Below, in pieces: positions 8,245-21,900 of a stretch of 34,708 bases of DNA. The notes beneath the pieces are model-generated. The model was given only the letters and a program-made list of their open reading frames with translations, was not told the DNA's origin and made no database searches. Both the position numbers and the translations under genes were made by a program. The stretch comes from Apostichopus californicus. Lineage: Eukaryota; Echinodermata; Holothuroidea; Aspidochirotida; Stichopodidae. The stretch spans positions 1 to 34,708 of the forward strand of contig JAIPMN010006026.1 of NCBI GenBank assembly GCA_020650975.1, read 5' to 3'. Each line of letters begins with the position of its first letter. Position 1 is the first letter of the stretch.

Positions 8245-9924
8245 GTAAGTATAACTGCCACACAAGATTGAGCAGGTTTTCATTTCCTGTTTTCGTTGTT
8301 CGTTTACATCAAAGAGTTTGCTATAAACTTGTCCTAGGCGAATATACCTGACATTTCTTCAGAATCTAAGTGCACAGTATCGTACTTATCGCCGGGGCCT
8401 GTGTACAGCCTAGGCTTGACTATTCGTGTTGTTACCTATCGTAGCTTTTCCTAGCCTAGGCGTAGCCTGGCGATAGTAACTTGCACTGTAGCATTAGGCA
8501 ATGTTAGGTAAACCAGGGCTGGTTCAGAGTTAGGCTTACGGGCAAAGATTAGGCCTGGGCTAGTAAATTGAACTTAGCTGATCCTGCTAGCATAATTAAA
8601 CATTTGGTTAGATAGGACTAACATTAAAATATGGGGTCAACATGCTTTCACCAACTAAAACAAAAATTTTCAGAGGGTAGGCTAGTGTAAAACAGCATTA
8701 GGCTATACTAAAGCAGGTACTTGAAAAGTGTCATCCTGGCAATTTTATACAGTCACAATTGCAAAATGAAAAGGATATGCTTAAAGTTGCTAAATTGCAC
8801 CATTAACATGACAAAAACTCAGTCTTAGTTATCTTCAGAAAATCACCCAGTAATATTACAAGTAATAACCTCAGTTGTGCAAAATTAGGGAGAAATTGGT
8901 TGAATGGATATTTCCAACATTTAAGAAACAATTAAAGTTTGTGTGTGTGTGTGCAAGCAGAAAACTAGAAATCTCCACCCCATAGTCCCTGCCAATTTAA
9001 CGGTTGAAAAATGCATTGTTGTCATGAACAAAATTTCCTTGTCAGTTATGTATGTGGTATATATCTCACCCTACAGTATATTAATTTAATGTAAAGGCTA
9101 GCTCTGGTGGTGACTTCATGAAGACAATGTTCTTAAAACAGCTTAGTTTGGTTGATACTTAAAGGGGACACAAAACCCAGCCATCATCTGCTGCTTATAT
9201 GAGAGAATTCTTTGTGAAGGAAAACTACCAAACAGCTGAGAAATATCTTGTCCCTTATGGTAGATATCCTGATTCCTGGTATTGAAAGTCATTTCCAATT
9301 TGTAAATCTGCGATGTCATCATGCCACTGGAATCACCATTAACATAACCCAACTCCATTACAGAAAATAACATTGTAATAAAGTAAATAAAAAAGAACAT
9401 CTGAAGCACATGTGGCTCAAAGTTGTTATGTTTATAGTTGATCAAGTCTTCAGCCTTGTGTTTTAATGAAATCACCAGATCTGTGATATACCTCAAGGGG
9501 CATAGGATTTTTTGTAGCTGTTTGGTTTGGGGAAGTAGTTCCTGACAGTAGCCTCTATCACATAGACCAATGATAATGGTTAGCTCGTGTCTCTTTTTCT
9601 CTTTTAAATTGATCAAACTTGAGTAAAATGATAGCCAGTTCATTAATTACTCCGTTTTCATAACATACCCCAAATTTGCATGGTTTTCTACCTTTCCAAA
9701 TTCCACTTTTGAACCCCAATATTACAAGGTTTACATGACTTATCAGGATGTTCTTGTTACATTACTTTCTTCAAATTTCTTGTTAGCAATAGCATCATAG
9801 ATTTTGAACGTGCCATCAGTCTTAACTGAATGATATGAAAGTTTCAAATGTGACATCTGCTGAATTTTCTGTGTTCTATTTGTTTACCATGTATTGAATT
9901 GTTGCTGATTTTTTTCTCCCCCAG
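8245..9924 (+). other. STAG: Presumed intron in the STAG 5' UTR
   Basis: AT-rich. The segment 8330-8570 is rich in TAGGCT/CCTAGG words. A short (GT)n run lies at 8940-8953. A 166-codon ATG frame occupies 9643-9143 on the minus strand but shows no domain I recognise. Confidence 0.35.
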
Positions 9925-9992
9925 GTACCTAAACCAGTGTAAAGTATTGATTGTGAGAGACAATTTAAGGACCAAAACATTGCCAACATGCA
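9925..9992 (+). CDS. STAG: STAG exon with start codon (coding 9988-9992)
   Basis: Acceptor TTTCTCCCCCAG precedes 9925 and donor CA|GTAAGT follows 9992. ATG at 9988 has A at -3, and an in-frame TAA lies at 9940-9942. Only Met plus two bases are coding here. Phase 2 matches the next exon, giving M-Q-A-E-Q-T-E-E. No other start is compatible with exon 2 in this neighbourhood. Confidence 0.7.
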
Positions 9993-12900
9993 GTAAGTAA
10001 TTCTTGCTTTCTTGTTTTGTTGTAGACCCAGATAATAAAAAGAATAATAATAATAATCAGGCATACATTTCCAAGTCATCTTTCTTGACCAATCTCATAT
10101 TAAATAGCACATATATACAAATAATATTTAAGTCCTTTATACAGATGATAGAAACTACAAAACAAGACCAAAAATTGTGGAAATAAGTTTAACTCAGAGA
10201 ATTTCTCTTATTTGATGAGTGATACATGCAGATGTTGGTTACTCATGTGTCTTAATTTATATCAAGTGACATATTTGGATGGTAACATGAGTTGTATATT
10301 TTGTGCAAGTAATGCCTAATATCTGTTTATAGCTAAGCTGAAAATAACAGCAACAAATAATATATATAAATAAGGCAATTAAAAATAGTTAACCCAGGTG
10401 ACCCAGATCCCAGTGTTTTGAATTTCAGTAAACATGTTGCTATGAATGCTTGTAGGATCTGCATGGAAGTAACAAGAACCAATGGCAATATTTTTCTTTC
10501 TCTTTTCCCCGGTCACAGTTTGAAATTGTACTGTATGTAACAATATGTTAGCCCGGAGTCAATTCTTTACTCTAATGATTGGTTACAGAGCTCCTGTTTG
10601 TAAAACGGTCCCCAGTTATACTCCTTGCTAGATTTACAATTGGAATCTAATGCCAGTGCAGTCTTTCTTTTTTGTGTTTTTTCGTCAGGTATTTGTTTCT
10701 TGAATGATAAGACAGTAACCCTGTGAATGACTCTTTAAAGCTGTGCAAGCAATCCTATCAATTGTGAACTTGAAATTAGATTTTTTTTTCAATTTCTTTA
10801 TTCCAGTATAAATTATAAAATTGATAAATAGGACACATAATTATGATACCCAAGAGACGTAAACTGTACAATCATGAAAGCATGAACAAATGAGAAATAA
10901 GATGGAGGATTAGAAGGGTTTTTTTTTTAGAATGAAAGATTTTAAAGGATTAAAAAGATTATAACAGACATTCTAAGAACCCATTTTGAATATAAATGGT
11001 TGTTCTGTAGATAAATGAGTTCTTAAAAAGCATAATTCTAAAAGTTGGCATGACAGTAGGATTTCGTAGATTGTACTTGTTTGTTCTATTGCACAGAGAG
11101 AACAACTCGGAGTGAAGTGGGTGATCTTTAGAAGTACATATATATTCTTAGCTAGTCTTATGAAGTCATTTCTAGCAGCAGTGTTTACTTTACCAACCAG
11201 GCTCTCATAGTCAAGATAAAATATATATATAAACATCCATCCAAGGTGTAGAACCTAGATATGAATTTATTCGTGGACAGTGCCTTAGGGATGATACATG
11301 GTTCTTTTTCTTTTTTTTTATTCAACGTTCACCAATTATTATTGTCTTTGTTTGATTTCTTCGTTGCCTTTAGGGCCGAGCAAACGGAGGAAGACCCAAA
11401 TGTGGATGCAGCAAGTCGTAAGCGTCTGGTAAGCACAGACAGCAGTGTTGTCCAGGTATGTTATTTTTGTCTTTTTTATATCCCTTATGTCTGAGTTCTT
11501 TGTTTGGGCTAAATTAACAATTTGCACAGACAGCACTGTCGTGCAGATATCTCATTTTGTATTTATTACCCCTTACCTCTGAGTACCTCATTTTGGGCTA
11601 AATTAACAATTTGAGCAAAAAATAACTTTTGTGTTTTTTTCTCCCTCTTCTCTTTTACTTCTTCCTCTTACTGTTTCTTCAGCCTGCTAAACGAGGTAGG
11701 AGGAGAAAGCACAAGGAACTCGAGCATGAATTGGCTCAGGAACCGGTGACCTTGTTTGAGATCATTCGTCTCGGTCGAGTATCTGTTCAGGTAAGTTTGC
11801 AATCTTCCTTAATTTTCTCCTTTTTCGATATTAAATTTCAGAAAATTCAATCAAGATGTTAAAATGTCTTTGTTTAATGTTGGACCACTTGAAGTTGGGT
11901 GTCATAGATTATCTCACGTACAATACCCTTGATTAGTATAAAACCTCCATATTGTTGTTTGTTATGCATAAGTCTTACCAGTCATGCACAAAATGGTCCA
12001 TGTCTTTCTCAACTCTGAATCGCAGACCTTTTTTCTGGTGACCCACGTTGTGAGTTCTGGAGGCTAGTCATGACCTATAATTTCCTCTGGCCTTAAATCA
12101 ACCAATATTTGTGGTTGACGATTTATCTGCTCTGTGACTGATTTGATTGCATATTGACTGATTTAGTTACAATTGATTGAATATGGCTGATATGATTGCA
12201 AATTGACTGATTTTATTGCACATTTGACTGATTTAAATGCGTATTGGCAGATTTTATTGCACATTGGCTGATTTAATTGCAATTAAATTATGTCTTGGCT
12301 GATTTAATTGCACATTTGACTGATTTGATTGCATATTGACAGATTTGATTGCACACTGACTGATTTAATTGCAATTGATTGCATAGTGGCTGATTTGATT
12401 GCCACTAAAACTGATTTGATTGCAATTGATTGCATAGTAGCTCATTTGATTGCACACTGACTGATTTAATTGCAGTTGATTGCATAGTGGCTGCTTTGAT
12501 TGTACATTGACTGATTTAATTGAAGTTGATTGCATAGTGGCTAATTTGATTGCACACTGACTGATTTAATTGCAGTTGATTGCATAGTGGCTGATTTGAT
12601 TGAACATTGACTGATTTAATTGCAGTTGATTGCATAGTGGCTGATTTCATTGCACACTGACTGATTTAATTGCAATTGATTGCATAGTAGCTGATTTGAT
12701 TGCACACTGACTGATTTAATTGCAGTTGATTGCATAGTGGCTGCTTTGATTGTACATTGACTGATTTAATTGAAGTTGATTGCATAGTGGCTAATTTGAT
12801 TGCACACTGACTGATTTAATTGCAGTTGATTGCATAGTGGCTGATTTGATTGCAAATTGACTGAATAAATTGCAGTTGATTGCATATTGGCTGATTTAAT

Positions 12901-15900
12901 TGCAACATTGACTGATTTGATTTGATACACTCATTAACCAAACCTTAGGAAACAACCACTGTGTGACAGGGAGAAAGTTATCTGTCAGAGGCCTTCTAAA
13001 CATTGTTTACTGATCATTGTTGTTTTGGGGGGGTTTTGAACCCACCCTTCCCGCTGGTCACAACAAAGTTGTGCAGTCATATTCTCCGTTCCTGACGAGA
13101 CCTGACCTTTTTTAACTATCATACGTCACTCATGAATCGAATACCTTCTGCGATCTATTAAATCTTCCCATTTTCGCTATCGTCTCCAGAGCGTCGTCGA
13201 CGATTGGATCGAGTCCTACAAGGCGAATCGGGAAGAAGCCCTCATCAACCTGGTAAACTTCATCATCCATAGCTCGGGATGTAAGGGCACCGTTACCTTG
13301 GAGATGTACTCTCAGATGGAACATAGCGACATCATCAGGAAGATGACGGAGGAGTTTGATGAGGTCTGAAACGAGAAACAATTAAAAAATTAAAAAGATT
13401 TAAAATTTAAAAAATATAGTCTGTTTGCTGGTAAACAGAAGGACATTAACCCAATCATTTCTGTGTTTTCAATTAGCATATGATCAAGCTAGGACCCTCC
13501 CTTCTAGATTTGGCCACAGAGTAAATGTTAATTACAGCGTGCTTTTAGTGGTCTATTCCATTCTAACCAATAAGAAACAATTTAAAAAAATATTTAAAAT
13601 AAAACACAGCCTGTTTGCTGGTAACCAGAAGGACATTAACGCAATCGTTTTTGTGTTTTCTTTTGCACTTGATCAAGCTAGGACCCTCCCGTCTAGATTT
13701 GGCCACAGAGTAAATGTTAATTACAGCGTGCTTTTAGTGGTCTATTCCATTCTAACCAGTTTGTCCTCTTCATGACACATTAGCAATCACGTTGAATACA
13801 GAGATCTGAAATCTACAAACTTTTTTATTTTTTATATGAATACTAGACTAGTACAGCTTATTCTGCAATTTTCAAAGTGGGATTTTGGTGAGTTTGTTCG
13901 TTTGCCGATGATTTAGTTTTAAAGGGATAAAAAGTTCCAAGATTTACAAGTAATATAACATACATGGAGTTGCTTAAACCGCGAGAAAGATTACCGAACA
14001 CTGGTTTAGTTTGCTCTTCCCCTTAGTAAATAGAAAGGGGCGATGATCCTGGATAGGTGACATAACATTTAAAAAAAAATGTAAAAAGATTCTGTTTACA
14101 TTGAGTTCTAGACCAATTGCAATAGATCTGTCACCATCGAGACAGGTTGATAAGCGTTTTCCGTGACCGATTTGTTTCGTCTCGAAAATAATTTGAAGTG
14201 TCTCGTCTAAATTCATCAATTGCTTCCATTCTCTTCTTCTTCAGGAGAGTGGAGACTATCCTCTCATCATGGCAGGCCCCATCTACAAGAAATTCCGTTC
14301 AAATTTCTGTGAGTTTGTGACTCTCCTCGTGAGGCAGTGCCAGTACAGCATCCTCTACGATCAGTTCATGGTCGACAACCTCATCTCAATGTTGACGGGA
14401 CTCAGCGATTCCCAGGTCAGGGCTTTTAGACATACCAGCACACTAGCAGGTCAGTACACAACAACTATTATCTCTGTCTGCAAAAATTTCTCTGGGGAGA
14501 CTCTTCTTCCTTTCCTTCTTTTGGCAGAGAAATACGCCTTGGCAGATTTTTCAAGGCCACCGAAAGTTCTAAGAGGGTCACATCAAGTGATGTCTCTGCC
14601 TAGGGGGTAGAAAATATATATTTTGGAAATAAAAGAGCCGTTGAGAAAGTCTGGAAATAAATTTGATAGCTCCATTCAACCTAAAGCTAATGCAATATAG
14701 TCTGTATAGTTTGTTCTTCTAATGTTTAATATTCATTTCTTTATTCACATTGGCCATATATCACCTCTCACCATTAGGCTTCAGGGTAAACTAGTACAGT
14801 TCCTTGCAGCTAAACCAAATTTTTTTTTCTCGTCAGCAAGAAACTTGCAGTAGCATTAATATCTACTAAAATATATTTATTCTCAAAAGCAACATTTTGC
14901 TCATATTCTAATTTTCAAACCTTTCATGTATCAATTGAGATTGGAACCGGTTAAAACCAAATAAAAACAACTGTATCAGGTTTTGTCACCAAAATGGACA
15001 CTTTTTGTGACGTAATTTGTCAAATTTTGACCGATCGTATTCTGGATGAATGATTGTCTTTCTTTGGTCGTCCGTGCAGCAATGAAGCTGATGACTGCTC
15101 TGGTCAACGTAGCTCTGAACCTCAGCGTGAATTTGGACAACACTCAGCGCCAGCACGACGCAGAGAGAGCCAAACAGACCTCTAAGAGGGCCAGCGAGAG
15201 GATAGAGATGCTGCTGGCCAAGAGGCAGGAGATCCTGGAGAATACAGAGGAAGTACAACAGATGATGAATAATATCTTCAGAGGCATCTTCGTTCACAGA
15301 TACAGGTAAGAACGAGCGTTTGTTTTTACTTAGGTATATGTAACCAGATCGAAGGAGAGAGAAACTACCGATACTTCGTTGACGATGTTACGTTTATGAT
15401 AGTTTACGTACAGTCATATGTAAACAGATCGAAGGAGAAAGAAACGACCGATATTTCGTTGATGATGTAACGTTAAGGATAGTTTACGTACAGTCATTCA
15501 CTTCTTCTCGCTATACTATGGCACGTCCAATCGACTGTTTAAGAATGTGGTTCATGCTCTCTGAAATTGCGAGTGGTAGGACAAATTTTGACAATTCCAC
15601 ACAGTATCTTAGATTTGGTATCTTAGACATGAATCTGTAAGTACTCCTAGCATAGTTTATGACAAATGTCTCCTGACATCACATTTCTTTTACAGGTTAC
15701 CCCGAACCATCTCAAATTGGTGTTGCTGCGAACCAATACCAGTTGTTGGGCAGTTCAGTATGCAATCTCCTCTCTATCCAAATTATCATCTAAGCTGTTA
15801 TCCTATCATATCATTTAGTGATCCATAGTTGAGGACATGTCTCTTGTAACAGCCTTTCTTTACAAACTTTTCAAGGTAAAAATATTCCCAAAAACTTCAT

Positions 15901-18900
15901 CTCTCTGCTGCTGCTGTTTAATATACGCCATCCTCTGTTTTTAATCTCCATCTCAATTTTCATCGTGATTTAGAGATACTCAGCCAGAGATCCGAGCAAT
16001 CTGCATGGGAGAGATCGGTCTCTGGATGAAAAACTACAGCGAAATGTTCCTCAGCGACAGCTACTTGAAGTACGTTGGATGGACTCTTCACGACAAAGTA
16101 AGTCTACATTGATGCAAATCTCTGTACATTGCCAGCCCTACTATATATTTATATTTAAACATTGACTATGATTTGATCTTTTGTGTGTTTTTTTTATTAA
16201 AACTTACATACTTCTGAATTTGTTTTGGACACTATGCGTTTAGGGCTTTTTTATTTTTTTTATATTTGTTTAATATTTGTTTAATATTTTTTTTATTATC
16301 GTTTAGTACGGGTGTTTTTGATATTGTTGCTTTAGGCTTTTACATTTTATGCCTTATTGGTTCTATATATTTAATATTTAGGTTTTTGTTACTATTTGTT
16401 TGTAGGTTTTACATTTGTAATCGCTTTGAGCAGCTTTGCTGATTATGCGCTATATAAATATTACTTATTATTAGCATTACTATCATAGCTGAATCCTGTG
16501 GCATAAATGAGATCAACTTTGCCTTTGAGGTTGAATAAGAACAGTCAATATTGACCTCTGTTATCTTCTAAGGTAATGTGTCAGTAGCCCATCATGACCA
16601 AAAGATGGAATTAATGTTGCTTTATAAAAGCAGTCACTTCCTTTACGTGAAGCATATTATGGCTTGCCGATAGATATTTCTTGCAAAAGTTGATTTTGTT
16701 TTGTTTTGTAATCATGTTATGAATGGATGCTGGGGAAGTGTCATGCCCAGTCATGTTTATTTAGTGGAATTTTGAAAATGATTTGATTTTGTATTTAAGA
16801 TTCTCCTTTTCCCACAATTTCCCTAAAAATGAACTTTAATATTATTAGCATTAATGAAGGACATTCACTATACGATTGGACTAATAACATAATGCAGTTC
16901 AAAATATTACATCACTGAACAGAATTGTTCTCATTCAAATATTTTTTTCCCCGCAATCCCTCTCTCATACCTCTCAAATTAATTCTCCCAAATTTTTGTA
17001 TGATTGCTGTTAAGTGGTTATTGTTTAATGCTGTGAAAAAACATTGAAAAACAAAATGGGTTTTTGAAATATAAAAACCTTAAGATGTTGCTATTTTATT
17101 GTCCTTGAAAAGTTGTCGAACTCTGATTCTTTTAATCTAGTTTTTCTTTGCCCACTGTTTCACCGTTCCTCTCTTCCTCTCAGATGGGTGAGGTACGTCT
17201 GAAGTGTCTGGAGGACTTGGAGGGGTTGTACTGCACCCCCGAGCTGGTAGCCAAACTAGAGCTCTTCACCAACAGGTTTAAGGACCGAATCGTCTCCATG
17301 ACCCTGGATAAAGAAACGGATGTCGCCGTCCGAGCCATCAAAGTCTGCACCCTGGTCCTCAAGTAAGATATCACCCTCCTCTGGTTAAAAATATGGAAGA
17401 AAAAGATGGAAGGAGTTTTTGTAATAACAAAACTATCTATTTATTGAAGCTGCATTTGGGATCATCTGAGAATGAAAAGGGCAAAAGTTTGTGGAAATTG
17501 TTCACAAGCAAGAAAATGTTATCTGTTGGGTAATGTTAGTCAAAGTTAATAACACTGTAGAAGTCCTTTCTTTGGTACCAAAACAGAAAGTAGTTTGATG
17601 AAATTTTGGCAATTGTTACAAAAAAGCTGCTCCTTGTTGGTGGATTTTGTTATCAAAGTAAATCTCTTTGTCTGTTCAAAAAACAGAACTTGCTATGTAA
17701 GGGGAGGGAAAAGGGAAAAAAAATGCCCAGTTAAGGTTATCTGAGGCTTAGGTTGGTAAATTTGATTACAATTATTAGAATTGTCAGACAGCAAAAGGTT
17801 ATCCATCTGTCGATAAATGTAAGAGATGTTTGAACATATTCTAAAATATCTTACATCGATATAATTTCACTGACTCAAATCAAATCTTACCACTGGTATT
17901 AAAATATTTTGTCAGATTTTGTTTCAAACTCCATTTTGCTTCCCTTAGAATCCTATCCTGTGAATAACACCCGGGCTTTATTATTTTGTCATTTTCGTAC
18001 CCCTAATCTACTCACTGATATACACCACTGGCAGTAATAATAATCTTAACAATTGCTCACATTTCGCTCTTTCCTTTCATTTTATAAAAAAAAAGATCCT
18101 TCTGTGAAATAACACTCTTTGATTATTTCTGTATTTTTAAAATCATATACCCAAAGCCTTTCACTTCACATCTCTTATAGTTTTCGTCAAAAAATGATCA
18201 TGACGTTTTCACAATAGGAACAAAACAAAAAACAGCAAAATTGTTTTAATGAATACCTTAGAAAAATAATGTCCTGCAAACTACCTGAATTTTATAGTAT
18301 AATGTTTACACCTTCAAAGAAGACAATTTTGGTTTCAAAGTATAAAATCATTTCAATTAAAAAATTAAATAACTTTTGTTTCTGCATTTATCCCAATGGC
18401 TTTTTATTAGCTTTTGTATGCATTATTTGTCCTCTGGGCACAAAATGAACTAAAAATCACAGATTTCCAACAATTTTCCTTTCAAATTTCAGTCCTTTCG
18501 TTTTTATGACTTAAAGAAACGGGACGACATGGCGTCAAGATTAATTATATATGTTTGTCGTATCTGCAGGTTCAACGAAGACATCCTGACGGCAGAAGAC
18601 TGCGAGAACGTCTACCAGCTGGTCTACGCGTCGAGTCGAGCCGTGGCCCAAGCCGCAGGGGACTTTTTAAACGAGCGGCTCTTCAAGAGGGAAGAGACGG
18701 AGGCCGACAAGATCAAGAGGACCAAAAGGAGGAGTCTTAACTCTCCTCTCATCCGAGATTTAGTCCAATTCTTCATTGAGAGCGAGGTAATACCAGAAAT
18801 AGATCCGTTTTTGACAATTTTTCAACCCTTATAAAAAAGTCCTAACTGTTATGTGTTAATGATATTGCAGTCAAAGCCACTCATCAAGGGTGGATTTGTT

Positions 18901-21900
18901 TTCATTTGTTCGGCGTTAGGTCAGCATTAACCACTCTGAATGTAACCTAATGTAGACACTTGGATGGAGTCCAAAAAATAATGAAAAGAAGTTAGTACTA
19001 AAGCTTATGCTGACTGCATTTACAGTTGGTGAGAAACTAGCTTTAGAATCTGACCCTAAATCTCATTTTTGAGGAGAGAAAGGATGGGTTGTGATGATAC
19101 ATTTTTACTTTTGTCCAGACTAGTTATGTGAGACTCCTCTCGCGTGAAATTGTTTCCCTAAAACATCCAAAACATTGATATCATGATGATGCAGGGACAG
19201 TAATATTTTCTATTCATGTTTTTTTCATCATTGCAGTTTATCTATCTTATCTGTCTGTTTATTCATTTGTTTATTTCTTTCTTTTAATTGTTATGTACTA
19301 ATCTATTTGTTCATTCATTTGCTTGTTTATTCCTTTCTTTTATTTGTTTTGTAATCACTCTCCCGATTTGATAAACTTGTGGTATCTCTTCAGTTACACG
19401 AACATGCCGCCTATTTGGTGGATGCTCTGTGGGACGTCAACGACATGGTCAAGGATTGGGACTGTATGACTGAGTTACTGCTGGAGGAACCAGGCAGAGG
19501 AGAAGAGGGTAAGATCAATCGATTCTAATCAATCAATCAATCACTGCCAACAGATATTACCGCTGCAGATCGAAACACTAAAACAAAACATACTAGAAAT
19601 GAAAAGAAGAATGAGGCATGAAAAGAAAGTAGAAAAGGCGGACATTTTTTGACCTATTTACTTCTTTAAAGTTAACACTTTTGATTTCAAAATTTGGAGG
19701 TTTACAGTCTTGTCTCAATGCCAAGGGTTTATCACAGGACATTACAGCAGTTAGCATTTGTCACTGGTAACTTGTCCAACCCATATATTTTATATGTGTA
19801 CAATTTGCTTCCTGGGGCAATACAGGGTGTATGCTTCCTGGGGCAATATAGGGTGTATGCATTCCTTAGGGGACATCGCCAAGTGTGCAGCCAGAATTTG
19901 GGGTCACACAACTGTTTACATAACAGTGTCCTCACAGGTCCCCATTTATATCACCTGTGTGAAGAGAGGTAATGGAGATTAAGTGCCTTGACCAAGGACA
20001 CAACATAATGATCTGGACAGGACTCCAATATGCAATCCTTAGATCAGGTGTTAAATACTTGTACACAAGGCTTTTCTATGCATATATGTTGGGTCTCTAT
20101 AATTATGGTTAAAGGGAAAATGATGTGCAAAATGATCAAATAGCAGCACAAGTTGAAAGATCCATAGTAGTTATTGTACACAGAACACATTAATGTTTTA
20201 TCGCAGACAAATGTCATAAACCAGGGAATTGCTTTGCCAAATTAAAACAATTACTCTTCCCTGGGTCCCCCCCCTTCCCTTTGGACCCACTTCATCACTT
20301 TTTCACTTTCAGGTCTGCCTGTGCAACATCATTTATTAATAAGGTCTTGAAGATTTGAAGCAATATATATTTTTGCTGGTGAATCAGAATGGCATAAAAC
20401 ACTTCTTAAAATTTGTTTATAAATTCATTTGAGAAGTATTTCTCCAACATTTTTGCTACAAAAGAAAGATAATTTTAATGCATAGGCTTTATACATTGTG
20501 TATTCAGTCTTGACTGTCCAAGCAATCACGGTGATGTACTCTTTTAACACAAACTTTTGGCCTATTCGTAGAGATCCGATAAATGAAAACCTCAAACCAA
20601 AACAAAGGTGTCCTGTTGTTTTGCTAGTGTTTTGGTCGAGATGAAACCATTAATCGAACGCAAAAACATTTGTAGAGTGAAGGATCAGTTGTTTATGATG
20701 GAATGCTTAATGGGGTTTTAATCTAATTTTATATCGCTGATGTAAATTCCTCTTCTACAGCACTTGATGACCGTCAGGAGACTGCCTTGATAGAGATTAT
20801 GGTCAGTGCGGTCAGACAAGCAGCTAAAGGTCACCCTCCGGTCGGTAGAGGTCACAGCAAGAGGGTAGGGCTACACAAACCTTTCAAATTGAAACTAAAG
20901 TCTACTTCAAGTTATGTATTTTTCTGTCCTTCTAGAAAATCGTTTTGTGTTTCAAAGGTTTATCTTTTGTCCTTTGGGCTCTCACCAAAATTTTGATGGT
21001 ATTGGGGATCAACTGTCAGTTGGTAGTGTGACAGAAGTTTGTGCATATTAATGAGAAGACCAAAGGTCAAAATTCACAAGGTGATGCAGTCAAAAAATTT
21101 CAAACAGTAAGTTAGATTGTAGATGGATACGCCTTTGACCAACTATTGAATTTTTTTTAAAGTTATGCTGTACTCCGGTCCTCCCTATGGTTGTGACATT
21201 ACCCTGCCCCAGGAATAACCCTCTCAAATTTTCTGTCACACTGGGTAGATCAATTCCAGTTTTGTCTTCTTGCACTGTGTAGGTTTTTCATAAGACTGTA
21301 TATTTGATGGTATCCATTTTCAGTTGCTGACCAGTAAAGAGAAAAAACAAGTGGTCGATGACAGAGTCAGGTTGACCGAACATTTCGTGGTTAAGATTCC
21401 AGAGCTATTGAGCAAGGTAAGAGTGCTATTTGAGACAATGGTGGAACTGGAAGAGAGTTGTTAGAACTGCCAAACAAATCCTGGCTTTGAAATCTGTTCA
21501 AAGTCATCGATATATCGATATGTATCATCGATATATTAATCAGGGATGTACCCTGATTAATGCATCCGTTGGGTTTTCTTTTCTCGGTTACAGCGGCTGC
21601 CGTATTTAACAGTATAAACTTCTCTTGTCATCTGAACTACCCTCAAGTAAAAAATTTAAATCGCTAGTTTTCTATCTGATAATGTCACAACAGATTGGTT
21701 TTGAAATCTTGATAAATATTTGTTATTTTTCAAAAGAGACAGGCATTAACACTTTGTGTACCATTTGATAGCAATTCACCAAACTTTAGGTGCCTTATCA
21801 TGAAATCATTGTTATGACTGAGGTTATATTCATTTGTGTACTGTTACGGCCCTGCAGCTAATTTTTATCTTTTTTAGGGACAAGACTAATTATCATGTAG

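Noticed and set aside
7831-8271. 146-codon plus-strand frame before STAG
   Set aside because: It starts with TTG and crosses a C homopolymer and the proposed noncoding first exon.
13425-13775. 116-codon frame with an internal repeat
   Set aside because: It starts with TTG and simply reads through the 190-bp tandem duplication in an intron.
14269-14610. Extension of STAG exon 5 past 14449
   Set aside because: Conservation with SA proteins stops at the GT donor at 14450, and the next exon continues the phase exactly.
15046-15297. Minus-strand frame opposite STAG exon 6
   Set aside because: It is an antisense shadow of a conserved coding exon.
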